NCBI GenBank assembly: GCA_027488135.1
Contig: JAIYCH010000104.1
Coordinates: 1 to 64,000, forward strand
Direction: 5' to 3'
DNA length: 64,000 nucleotides
Source of the DNA: Saprospiraceae bacterium
GTDB taxonomy: Bacteria; Bacteroidota; Bacteroidia; Chitinophagales; Saprospiraceae
Shown one piece after another: positions 7,465 through 15,103 of this stretch (its first letter is position 1; each line of letters opens with the position of its first letter). The notes below the pieces were generated by a model, which saw nothing but the letters and a program-made list of their open reading frames with translations, had not been told where the DNA came from and ran no database searches. The translations under genes were made by a program, and so were the position numbers.

Positions 7465-9436
7465 TGCCATCTTGATATTTAACGATAAAAGCTTTTAAAA
7501 ATCCATTTTTAATACTAGCAGCCTTAACATTTTTGGCTTCCGACACATCTGAAAATGGGCCAATCAAGACTCTGAACAGCTTTTTTTCAATTAAAAACTC
7601 TGTGTGAACTTTTCCCGCGGTGGATAGCGGATTATATTTTCCCATTTGCACCTTATCTGTTGCTTCGAGCTGAATCTTATAACTTGTGCCGGGAAAACGG
7701 GGAGAATCTGTTTCATACTCCCCATTGTCATAGGGAGAAATACCTTTCGCCCTGTAAACTTCCGGTACAGTAGGCACTGGAGTCACAGGTTGTTTAGTGT
7801 TTCCCACCTCCTCTATTATTTCCAGCACCCTTTTTTCACTCACGGGAGGATTTACTTCATTTTTTAACCTAAATGATAATTTCATTGGATCATTTGAAGG
7901 TTCAGCCATTTTAAATGGTTGCTCTTCCGGGTAAAAACCAGGTGCCTGAATGCGTATTATGTAATCACGAGATGGCAAAACATCCATTGATATTTTAGAA
8001 ACATAAACATAATCTCTGGAAAACTGAGGTAAGTTATTCTCTTTAATATCTTCAAACAACTTAAGAGAAAAGCCAGGAATCATTTTTCCTTCCAAATCTG
8101 TAACTTCCACCAATAATTTTAATATAGTAGCTTTAACACTGAAATGAAAAATATCATTATCGGTCGTTCCCCCTTTTTCACTTTCAAAAATCCTATTTGA
8201 AGTCAACCAACCTGATTTTCCGTCCGCTAACAAAGAAAAATGTAGGTCGTCGGCTGGTGAATTATAAGGAAGCCCTATGTTTTTCACCTCTCCCCAAGAA
8301 GACATAGTACCTATGGACGAAAAGATATCCAGTCCGCCTATAGAGGGAAAGCCATTGGAGGAAAAATACAACGTGGTATTTTTAGTATGATAAAAAGGAG
8401 AAAGTTCGTCGTTTTGGGTATTAATAGACGGACCAGCATTAACGGGAGGCAAAAAGGAAGCGTCATCTGATGAGGCATCACGAGAAACAAACCAAATATC
8501 CATACCGCCTCTACCCTCTGGTCTATCGGAAGCAAAGTACAGAATTTCCCTTCCATTTTTAGTTACCACATTAGGATGGGTTGCCGTAAAACCCTTTATA
8601 TTTATATCATCAGATAAACGCACGGGTTGTGACCATGAAGCACCCACTTTTTTCATTCTGTAAATCTCGCATCTTGTCAAACGATGATTATACAAACCAT
8701 CATTGGAACAGATGGTAAAATAAAAGCGCGTACCGTCGGCATTAAAACTACCAGTGGAGACCTGACCATTTGGAATAAGAGGAAAAGAAGATGGAATGAT
8801 ACCCTTTTCCCAACTATTATCCCTTTTTCCTGAAGCAAGGATGGTAGATTTTCCGTTGGCCACAGATGAATAAAAGAGAAAATTTTCATCTGCCTGCGCT
8901 ACAGAAAATTCATCCTTTTCAGTATTTAATGCCTTAGGTCTGGTTAATTCAATGTCATCAGAGGTATTTTCAGCCAGCTTCATAGCGAGAGAACAACCCT
9001 CTAGTTCAATAGCCACCATTTCTTCCCACAAAGGTTTGTCCACACCCTCATACAGGTTAAGAAATAATTGGAAGGCTTTTATGGCTGCCTCAAATTGGCC
9101 GTCTTGCTTTAAACATTTGGCATATTTATAAATGAGATTATCAAATTTTTTATAATCATTTTTAACTTTCAAATAAAACTGAGCGGCTTGCCGATAATCT
9201 TTTAAGCGATAATAATTTTCTGCTGCTTCAAAAGCATAATCATTCTTTTCTTTTTCAGTATAAAGTTTCACCCATAAGGTTGCTGCCTGACTAAAATCAC
9301 CTACATTTTGAAACTTAATAGCTTCTTTTTCAATATCCTTTGACGATTGACTAAATCCAAATACAGGAAGAGACCATAAAAAGCAAATCTTAAAATATTT
9401 TTTCAACACTTTGTATTTTAACTTTAACGTAATCAT
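7439..9436 (-). CDS. Envelope protein: TPR + PD40 beta-propeller + SPOR domain
   Basis: 665 residues. A signal peptide-like N-terminus ends at VFGFSQ. TPR-like helices follow at about 35-150 (repeated A-A-x-x-Y-x-x-x-x-D-Y patterns). Then comes a WD40-like PD40 propeller at about 160-430, with blades marked by LYFSSNGFPSIGGLDIF and LYFASDRPEGRGGMDIW. A carboxypeptidase-regulatory/CNA-B-like segment lies at about 435-520 and a C-terminal SPOR domain at about 585-665 (SYKIQLEA...FRVLIGPFSDVSEAKNVKAA). SPOR domains bind denuded peptidoglycan, so the protein probably sits in the periplasm. Many relatives end in OmpA rather than SPOR. Its stop lies inside the 3' end of the convergent PLP-enzyme gene. 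Confidence 0.85.
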   Translation of the reverse strand: MITLKLKYKVLKKYFKICFLWSLPVFGFSQSSKDIEKEAIKFQNVGDFSQAATLWVKLYTEKEKNDYAFEAAENYYRLKDYRQAAQFYLKVKNDYKKFDNLIYKYAKCLKQDGQFEAAIKAFQLFLNLYEGVDKPLWEEMVAIELEGCSLAMKLAENTSDDIELTRPKALNTEKDEFSVAQADENFLFYSSVANGKSTILASGKRDNSWEKGIIPSSFPLIPNGQVSTGSFNADGTRFYFTICSNDGLYNHRLTRCEIYRMKKVGASWSQPVRLSDDINIKGFTATHPNVVTKNGREILYFASDRPEGRGGMDIWFVSRDASSDDASFLPPVNAGPSINTQNDELSPFYHTKNTTLYFSSNGFPSIGGLDIFSSIGTMSSWGEVKNIGLPYNSPADDLHFSLLADGKSGWLTSNRIFESEKGGTTDNDIFHFSVKATILKLLVEVTDLEGKMIPGFSLKLFEDIKENNLPQFSRDYVYVSKISMDVLPSRDYIIRIQAPGFYPEEQPFKMAEPSNDPMKLSFRLKNEVNPPVSEKRVLEIIEEVGNTKQPVTPVPTVPEVYRAKGISPYDNGEYETDSPRFPGTSYKIQLEATDKVQMGKYNPLSTAGKVHTEFLIEKKLFRVLIGPFSDVSEAKNVKAASIKNGFLKAFIVKYQDGIRVGMTGL

Positions 9437-9440
9437 AAAA

Positions 9441-10028
9441 TTATAAAGTTAAGGCACTTACCAATTGATCTATAACCATTGGATAGTGGGTATGCTCCAA
9501 AATTTGAACCTTTTTCGCAATATCCTCAGGCTGATCAGAGGGTAAAATCTCACATCTATCTTGAAAAACGATAGAACCCTCATCATATTTTTCATTTACA
9601 AAATGAATAGTAATACCTGAATAGGCATCCTTTGCCAAATGGACAGCTTCATGGACAAAATGCCCGTACATCCCCTTTCCCCCATATTTGGGAAGCAAGG
9701 CAGGATGAATATTAATAATTCTATCAGGATACTGTTGAATTAAATAGGGGGGAATCAACCAGAGGAATCCTGCGAGCACTATAAAATCTATTTTATGTTT
9801 ATCGAGTTCGGCAAGAAGATCTGTTGAGGAGTAAAAAGAATTTCTGGTAACAATCAGCGTATCAATAGCTGCCGCCCTCGCTATGTTTAAAACCCCTGCA
9901 TCTTGTTTATTCGATACGATGAGGCGAACAGAAATATCTCTTCTCCCAGAGAAATAATCTATTATCTTTTGGGCATTCGAACCAGCACCGGAGGCCAGAA
10001 TAGCTATGTTTTTTACTGACTTTGACAT
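9441..10028 (-). CDS. purN: Phosphoribosylglycinamide formyltransferase
   Basis: 195 residues, the normal PurN length. It transfers the formyl group of 10-formyltetrahydrofolate to GAR in purine synthesis. Visible motifs: the N-terminal Rossmann GAR-binding loop ILASGAGSNAQ (9-19), catalytic N and H in IINIHPALLPKYGGKG (about 104-119), and the catalytic Asp in NEKYDEGSIVFQD (about 145-157). All three catalytic residues are present. The stop of purN and the start of the downstream envelope gene (9436) are four bases apart, so they may share a transcript despite unrelated jobs. Confidence 0.95.
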   Translation of the reverse strand: MSKSVKNIAILASGAGSNAQKIIDYFSGRRDISVRLIVSNKQDAGVLNIARAAAIDTLIVTRNSFYSSTDLLAELDKHKIDFIVLAGFLWLIPPYLIQQYPDRIINIHPALLPKYGGKGMYGHFVHEAVHLAKDAYSGITIHFVNEKYDEGSIVFQDRCEILPSDQPEDIAKKVQILEHTHYPMVIDQLVSALTL

Positions 10029-10064
10029 ATATTTGAGTAGGAAATGGCCGCAAATATAAGCTAA

Positions 10065-11570
10065 TTAAAAAGTCAAAATACCAAATCGAAAATTTTTACC
10101 TTTTTCTCCGTAAATTATTTTTTTATCTTTTCCAAAGGAAGAGGTTAACCCAGGTTGAAAAAGCACGCCTTGTTCTTCATTAATGGCTATGGGAAAGCTT
10201 TCAGCCTTTCCGTTTTCATCGATATGCGTAAGAGCAATAACCGATTGTAAGCCTTTAAACGTTCTGGTTTTATTGTTTTTACTGAAATTTTTCCCGTTAT
10301 CATTATAAATAAGATAATTATCATTAGCTGTTGGAATAGCGGAGATAGAGGAATATTTGCCTTTGTCGTTGAGCGTGCGCTGTTTCTTAGGAATTTTTTT
10401 TACCCAACTTACCTGCCCTTCCGCAGATAAATTAATGAGCAATAAGTCATTGAAATTATAATTTATCTGGTTGGCACTGTAGCCTTCTTTAAAGGAAATA
10501 TAATTCTCTTGTAAAATAACTTGTTCTGCAATAAGCAAGCCTCCACCCTCTGGTTCCGGAAGGAAACTCCTGATGTAATAATGTAAGAACTCCCCCTTAT
10601 TCTGGGAAAGCTCATTCCATTCAAATTGCTGGCCAACACGTACCCTGCCCATATCGTATGCTTTGGCAAAAGCATGCAATTTGCCCCCGGAAGCTGTTTG
10701 TTTATAAGGATCAATGGTGGTTAGGAACACCCCTCCTGCAGCAGCTTCCTTATTTTCGCTATAAAAACCTATACCAACCAATTTACCCTCATCGTTTAAA
10801 TTCACCTGAAAATCGGTTACAATCTTGCGTCTCAAACCAATTTGAAACTCCGTTTGAATTTTCCCAAAACCAGTAAAAGAGAGGATAATAAATTGAAAAT
10901 TTGGTTTACCTTTATCTACGGTGCGTTCGTAAGCAAATTGAGTATAACCGGTAATAAACACATCCCCTTCCGGAGAGAGAAGTACTTTTTCCGGATAATA
11001 TTCGGCATAAACGTAAGGCAACTGGGTATCCTCATCCCAGCAAACCTCCATATTCTGGTCTAAAACAATGAGGCGTAGTCGCACTCTTTGCTGCCAGCCC
11101 TTTTTTTCTCTCAACAAAATAAGCAATCTTCCCTGTGTCTCGTCCACCTCCACATTTTGCCAATATTGATCCTTTTCCTTTTTCAAATACAGTAATTCAG
11201 AAGTTGGTGCCAAGGATTCCTCATTAATATTAATTAATCTAACGTATTCTTTCCCTTCTACCAAAGCCACTTTACCCCCTTTCCAGGACAAGAATCTTCT
11301 AAAAGCTTCGCCGGGATTCATTTTTAACTTTCTATATAAGCTAAGTGAGCCATCCTGACCATATTTTTCAAGATACATTTCGTCCCCTTTTCTGGCATAT
11401 TTTCCATACCTCCAGGCATAAAAATGATCGGTGTCAGCGATGATACCTGCCATTTTAGCTTCAATGGGTTGTTGAAGGAGAGGTCCCCACGCTAAAGTAG
11501 GTAAATCAAAATTTTGTGCTGCCAGGAGGGTGAAATTCAATAAAATCCACAACGATAAGATATATTTCAT
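10065..11570 (-). CDS. Exported protein of unknown function
   Basis: 501 residues beginning with a clear signal peptide (MKYILSLWILLNFTLLAAQ). I do not recognise a family. The body is beta-rich with recurrent short strands such as V-E-V-D-E-T-Q-G-R-L-L-I-L-L and F-I-I-L-S-F-T-G-F-G-K-I-Q. This resembles a seven-bladed propeller-like exported protein in which each strand compares 'data' segments, but no canonical WD40 or Kelch signature is seen. There is no T9SS tail and no lipobox cysteine. It starts just before purN on the same strand (36-base gap) and may head that unit. Confidence 0.75.
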   Translation of the reverse strand: MKYILSLWILLNFTLLAAQNFDLPTLAWGPLLQQPIEAKMAGIIADTDHFYAWRYGKYARKGDEMYLEKYGQDGSLSLYRKLKMNPGEAFRRFLSWKGGKVALVEGKEYVRLININEESLAPTSELLYLKKEKDQYWQNVEVDETQGRLLILLREKKGWQQRVRLRLIVLDQNMEVCWDEDTQLPYVYAEYYPEKVLLSPEGDVFITGYTQFAYERTVDKGKPNFQFIILSFTGFGKIQTEFQIGLRRKIVTDFQVNLNDEGKLVGIGFYSENKEAAAGGVFLTTIDPYKQTASGGKLHAFAKAYDMGRVRVGQQFEWNELSQNKGEFLHYYIRSFLPEPEGGGLLIAEQVILQENYISFKEGYSANQINYNFNDLLLINLSAEGQVSWVKKIPKKQRTLNDKGKYSSISAIPTANDNYLIYNDNGKNFSKNNKTRTFKGLQSVIALTHIDENGKAESFPIAINEEQGVLFQPGLTSSFGKDKKIIYGEKGKNFRFGILTF

Positions 11571-11693
11571 AGTAGAATTTCGAGTAGAATAGCAAATTAA
11601 CCCAAATTGTTTTAAAATTAAACTTTATATCAATCCAAAAATTTTTATTTCTTGATAAAATGACTAATTTTCGGTTTAATAAATCAGAAGGAG

Positions 11694-12638
11694 ATGATAA
11701 AAGGTATATTTTACAGTTTAATACTATGTATTTCCATTTCGACATTAAATGGAATGCCTTTTCTACATTTGATGGTCCAACTTCCTCAAGCTGGGGTGCA
11801 ACAGGCCAATGCGCCTGTAAATTATGATAATGTAGCCAGATTAATAAAGCAAGATAAAGCCCACCGTTACAGGGTTATGGATTTATCGTCTGGCAACCCG
11901 TTCATCAATGCAAATGCAGCAAAAGAATTTAATATTGTCGGGGGTTACTCTGCCGCCAAGTTAAGACGTTATGAAGACCTGATAAATTATCATATTGCCA
12001 ACGGCAATCCTGCTGTTTATAACATGTTAAATACCAGATATTTAATTGAAAAAGGGGCAGACGGTCAAATTAGACCATCCGTTAATAATGGCGCATTAGG
12101 AACCGTATGGCTTGTAAAAAAAATAAAATGGGTAAATTCTCCTGAGGAGGAAATTGGAGCCTTGTATGCTTTTGACCCAAAAGTAGAGGCTATTGTTCAC
12201 AAGGAATTTTCCTCAAATCTTGCAGGTTTAAACCCTACCGGGGAAGGTAAAATCGCCCTAAGTTCATACTCATCTGTTGAATTGAACTACGAGGCTGTGC
12301 TCCAAAGAGAAGAATTGGCGGTATTTCCTGAAATATGGTATGGTCCCGATTTAGGCTGGGACGTTTTCATTAACGACAAAAAAGTAGAACCCATTAGAGT
12401 GAATTATGCTTTAAGAGCCTTACGACTACCTGCAGGGTATAGTGAAATCCAGTTTATTTTCCGACCAAAAAGTGTATATATAGGTAGGCAAATATCCTTT
12501 GTATTCTCCTTTTTAAGTTTAGTTATGCTAGGTTTTGTTATCTTCACAAGCATAAAAAAGTCAATGGCTGAAGTGGATATGAAGGAGGTACAACAAGTGG
12601 AGAAAAAGCCATTGGAAGTAAAAAATAAGAAGAAATAA
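11694..12638 (+). CDS. Orphan C-terminal domain of a YfhO-type membrane protein
   Basis: 314 residues. From about residue 40 it matches, as I recall, the C-terminal ectodomain of Bacteroidota YfhO-family proteins: YRVMDLSSGNPF, GGYSAAKLRRYEDLI, NMLNTRYLIEKG, LGTVWLVKKI. Full YfhO proteins run to about 800 or more residues with a dozen membrane helices before this domain. Here those helices are missing and replaced by one hydrophobic N-terminal segment (residues 4-21). A single helix follows at about 262-285 and then a Lys/Glu-rich cytoplasmic tail. It starts about 120 bases after the divergent unknown gene. The purine-rich AGAAGGAG directly abuts the ATG, too close for a normal ribosome-binding site. 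Either a truncated paralogue or a genuine small form. Confidence 0.7.
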   Translation: MIKGIFYSLILCISISTLNGMPFLHLMVQLPQAGVQQANAPVNYDNVARLIKQDKAHRYRVMDLSSGNPFINANAAKEFNIVGGYSAAKLRRYEDLINYHIANGNPAVYNMLNTRYLIEKGADGQIRPSVNNGALGTVWLVKKIKWVNSPEEEIGALYAFDPKVEAIVHKEFSSNLAGLNPTGEGKIALSSYSSVELNYEAVLQREELAVFPEIWYGPDLGWDVFINDKKVEPIRVNYALRALRLPAGYSEIQFIFRPKSVYIGRQISFVFSFLSLVMLGFVIFTSIKKSMAEVDMKEVQQVEKKPLEVKNKKK

Positions 12639-12640
12639 CC

Positions 12641-13945
12641 TCAATCCGTCATTTCTGAGAGCAATCCAGCTAATTTTTTAGTTTGACTTACCACGGACCA
12701 TTCATCAGAAAATGATAGAGACATTTCACTGTCTTGATTATTTTTATACTTATCGTAAAGATTTGAAAGCGATAATTTTATTTTTTCATAATCCTCGTAA
12801 TCACATATTTGATTACCAGCGACGGAATCAATAATTCCCGCAATTTCAGCGTTTGTGTCTCCGACGAACAATATGGGTCTCCTTAAAGCCATATACTCAA
12901 ATGATTTCCCGGGAATACGTCCCTCAGCATTGGGTTGACGATTTAACAGTAAAAGTAGTGTGCGGCTACCCTGCGCCTTTTGAAGGGTTTCTTCCCTGGT
13001 AAATGAACCCAGGTAATGCACTGATTTTGCTATTTCTGCTTTATTTATTTCCTCCCAAATACTAAAATCTATCTGTCCGATTAACTGAAGGCAGAAGTCG
13101 TTTCTAAAGGAAGAAGATTCCTGGCATAATGCGGCTATTGCCTTAAAAAGGTTCACTGGATTTCTATCGAAACCCATGATGCCAAAATAAGTAAGCGTGA
13201 ATTTATCATCCAATTTTTTATCCAGGCCTACATAATCGGCGGGATCGAAACCCCAATAGAGAACATCGACATTTTTTGCCCCAATTTCTTCCAGGCTTTT
13301 AGCCCAGGCTTTACTTACAATCGTTAACTTATCAGCAAACAAAAAGGCTTCCTGTTCCAGTTTATGATGATAACTATTTGCCCAGGGAGTTAAATTAAGT
13401 AATTGATAATAATCCACTTGTGTCCAGGGATCTTGGAAATCGGCTAACCAGGGAATATTATATTTTTTCTTTAGTAAAGTAGCTATTCGGGTATTACTGT
13501 GTGGAGGCCCATTACTAATAATGGCATCTACCTTGTTATTATCCAACCAATGGGACAAATATTTGTAGGCGGGTTTAATCCAAAGTGCTCTCGCATCCGG
13601 GATAAAAAAATTACTCCTCACCCAAACAGCAAAATGATGCATCCAGTTAAGCTTGGAAGGATTAACGTTGAATACATTATTCACATTGGCCTTAGGAGAC
13701 TGAAACGTCAACATTTTATATATACTATAAGGCTCAATAATGGGGCAAGTCAACACAGTCAAATCAGCTGGAATATCACTCACATTGGTATAATCAAAGG
13801 AGGGATAATGCGCATTTTCAGCGGTAAAAATAATGGGTTCCCAACCAAAACTCGTCAGGTATTTTGCAAATTTTAAGCATCTTAAAACGCCTATTCCTCC
13901 TGAGGGAGGCCAATAATAAGTTATGATTAAAACTTTTTTACGCAT
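12641..13945 (-). CDS. Glycosyltransferase, GT-B fold (GT4-like)
   Basis: 434 residues. The N-terminus K-V-L-I-I-T-Y-Y-W-P-P-S-G-G-I-G-V is the acceptor-side Rossmann loop. The middle has ISNGPPHSNTRIA and LADFQDPWTQ, both typical of a Bacteroidota subgroup of GT4-like enzymes acting on surface polysaccharides. The nucleotide-sugar half carries LTYFGIMGFDRNP, a ValGly-type strand, and the E-x7-E region in GRIPGKSFEYMALRRPIL. Donor and acceptor cannot be read from sequence. It is convergent with the YfhO-like gene, with only two bases between stops, and stands alone rather than in a glycan cluster. Confidence 0.87.
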   Translation of the reverse strand: MRKKVLIITYYWPPSGGIGVLRCLKFAKYLTSFGWEPIIFTAENAHYPSFDYTNVSDIPADLTVLTCPIIEPYSIYKMLTFQSPKANVNNVFNVNPSKLNWMHHFAVWVRSNFFIPDARALWIKPAYKYLSHWLDNNKVDAIISNGPPHSNTRIATLLKKKYNIPWLADFQDPWTQVDYYQLLNLTPWANSYHHKLEQEAFLFADKLTIVSKAWAKSLEEIGAKNVDVLYWGFDPADYVGLDKKLDDKFTLTYFGIMGFDRNPVNLFKAIAALCQESSSFRNDFCLQLIGQIDFSIWEEINKAEIAKSVHYLGSFTREETLQKAQGSRTLLLLLNRQPNAEGRIPGKSFEYMALRRPILFVGDTNAEIAGIIDSVAGNQICDYEDYEKIKLSLSNLYDKYKNNQDSEMSLSFSDEWSVVSQTKKLAGLLSEMTD

Positions 13946-14255
13946 TTTTATACCTTGTAACTGACCTCTTCATCGTGACTGTCTAACGAAACGACCACAA
14001 AATAAAGAATAATTTCACCTTTTCCAAAATATAAGGAGCCATTCAAATCGTAGTTAGATGATAAGATTATGTATCAAGGTAAAAACTTTACTGTTAAGTT
14101 TGGATTTTAGGAAAACCCGTCACACAGAACAACTGAATGAACTCAGAAGGATATTGAAAAACAAAGAACTTTATCCGCACTATCCTTTATAAATAGTAGC
14201 AAATCCTGTATATTGAGCAGGATAATATTTAAAATCTCCCTAAAATACTTACCCA
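13946..14255. other. Intergenic region with one small uncertain reading frame
   Basis: 310 bases between the divergent glycosyltransferase and DUF937 genes. Apart from the 44-codon frame at 14058-14192 I see no gene and no clear TAnnTTTG box. A weak 5-base inverted repeat TCCTG/CAGGA (around 14205-14222) lies just upstream of DUF937. Confidence 0.6.
14058..14192 (+). CDS. Possible small protein or gene remnant (44 residues)
   Basis: An ATG-to-TAA frame encoding a very basic 44-residue peptide rich in Arg, Lys and Leu, with an amphipathic segment (T-E-Q-L-N-E-L-R-R-I-L-K-N-K). No promoter box or family is recognised. It may be a decayed gene tail or chance; protein-like composition is the only support. 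Confidence 0.25.
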   Translation: MIRLCIKVKTLLLSLDFRKTRHTEQLNELRRILKNKELYPHYPL

Positions 14256-14849
14256 ATGGAAATGTTTCAAATGATCATGTCTCAGTTACAGAATGGTGGC
14301 ATTACTGAAATAGCTGAAAAGTTAGGCGTTTCACCAACTCAAGCTGAAAAGGCTGTCGGTGGCGCTCTCCCCAGTTTAATGACAGAACTGGCCACAAAGT
14401 CTTCCTCGGCAAATGGTAAAAATGACCTCGGATTTTTATCCCTTTTAGATCAAAACAAAGATGGTTCCGTCATGGATGATATAATGGCCTTAGTTGCCAA
14501 AGGAGGTCCGAACAGTGGTGACGTAACAGGTTTGGTTTCCAGCATTTTAGGTGGAAAATCAGACAAGGTGGTTAATGAACTAAGTAAATCGTCAGGGATA
14601 AATCCAGCACAAGCCGGAGGTCTCCTTAGCATGATTGCTCCTCTAATCATGCAATCGCTTTCAAAATCTAAAACAGAAGGCGGGCTGGACTTAGCGGGTG
14701 TGAGTAACTTATTGAACACCCAAAAGGGGAAAGCTCAGGAAAAGGCTAAAGAGTCAGGAATGGGTGGTTTACTGGATATGCTCGACGCCGATAAAGACGG
14801 CTCCGTGATGGATGATGCCATGGGACTCCTTGGCAAATTCATGAAGTGA
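14256..14849 (+). CDS. DUF937 domain protein with two calcium-loop-like motifs
   Basis: 197 residues matching DUF937 (PF06078): the opening QLQNGGITEIAEKLGVSPTQ, then GGALPSLM, later L-S-K-S-S-G-I-N-P-A-Q-A and L-L-S-M-I-A-P-L-I-M. The family is made of helical, often self-associating cytoplasmic proteins of unknown role. What stands out is the duplicated dockerin/EF-hand-like loop D-x-N/D-x-D-G-S-V-M-D-D, once at about residues 68-78 (DQNKDGSVMDD) and again near 175-185 (DADKDGSVMDD). Each has acidic or amide ligands at loop positions 1, 3, 5 and 9 or later. Calcium binding is an inference. There is no signal peptide. Confidence 0.85.
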   Translation: MEMFQMIMSQLQNGGITEIAEKLGVSPTQAEKAVGGALPSLMTELATKSSSANGKNDLGFLSLLDQNKDGSVMDDIMALVAKGGPNSGDVTGLVSSILGGKSDKVVNELSKSSGINPAQAGGLLSMIAPLIMQSLSKSKTEGGLDLAGVSNLLNTQKGKAQEKAKESGMGGLLDMLDADKDGSVMDDAMGLLGKFMK

Positions 14850-14867
14850 TACTCTTTTAGGAGAGGG

Positions 14868-14953
14868 ATATCCCGCAGGGACTGAGGTACGAGATCGATA
14901 GGGAAAATCCGCAGGGTCGAAGGATACCTGAAGTAGAATGATATCCCGCAGGG
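14868..14953. repeat. Three degenerate tandem repeats, period about 36-37 bases
   Basis: The core TCCCGCAGGG occurs at 14871-14880 and 14944-14953, with the variant TCCGCAGGG at 14908-14916. The spacing is 36-37 bases. Sequence between cores is only loosely alike (GAGGTACGAGATCG, TCGAAGGATACC, GGGAGCGACGAAG). It lies just after the DUF937 stop and before the multicopper oxidase gene. Such CCGCAGGG arrays look like decayed Bacteroidota intergenic repeats. Confidence 0.6.
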
Positions 14954-14963
14954 AGGGAGCGAC

Positions 14964-14984
14964 GAAGATGTCACCCCTATGGGG
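14964..14984 (+). repeat. 21-base repeat GAAGATGTCACCCCTATGGGG, copy 1
   Basis: An exact copy recurs at 19064-19084 in the same orientation. The internal CCCC-TAT-GGGG forms a small hairpin; it continues into GGGGTGATATATATATA. The two copies bracket the oxidase-redoxin-sulfatase cassette. Confidence 0.8.
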
Positions 14985-15103
14985 TGATATATATATAGTC
15001 AAATTTATTTTTTATTTTCTAGGTCGGCTATGAGTACAATTTCGTACTTCATTTCCTTATTTAAAATGGGGACCATTTTAATTACTCATTATAAAATAAA
15101 AAA

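Noticed and set aside
14868-14953. CRISPR array suggested by the 36-37 base period
   Set aside because: Only a core of about 10 bases is shared, the sequence between cores is itself loosely similar rather than unique spacers, and no cas gene is near.
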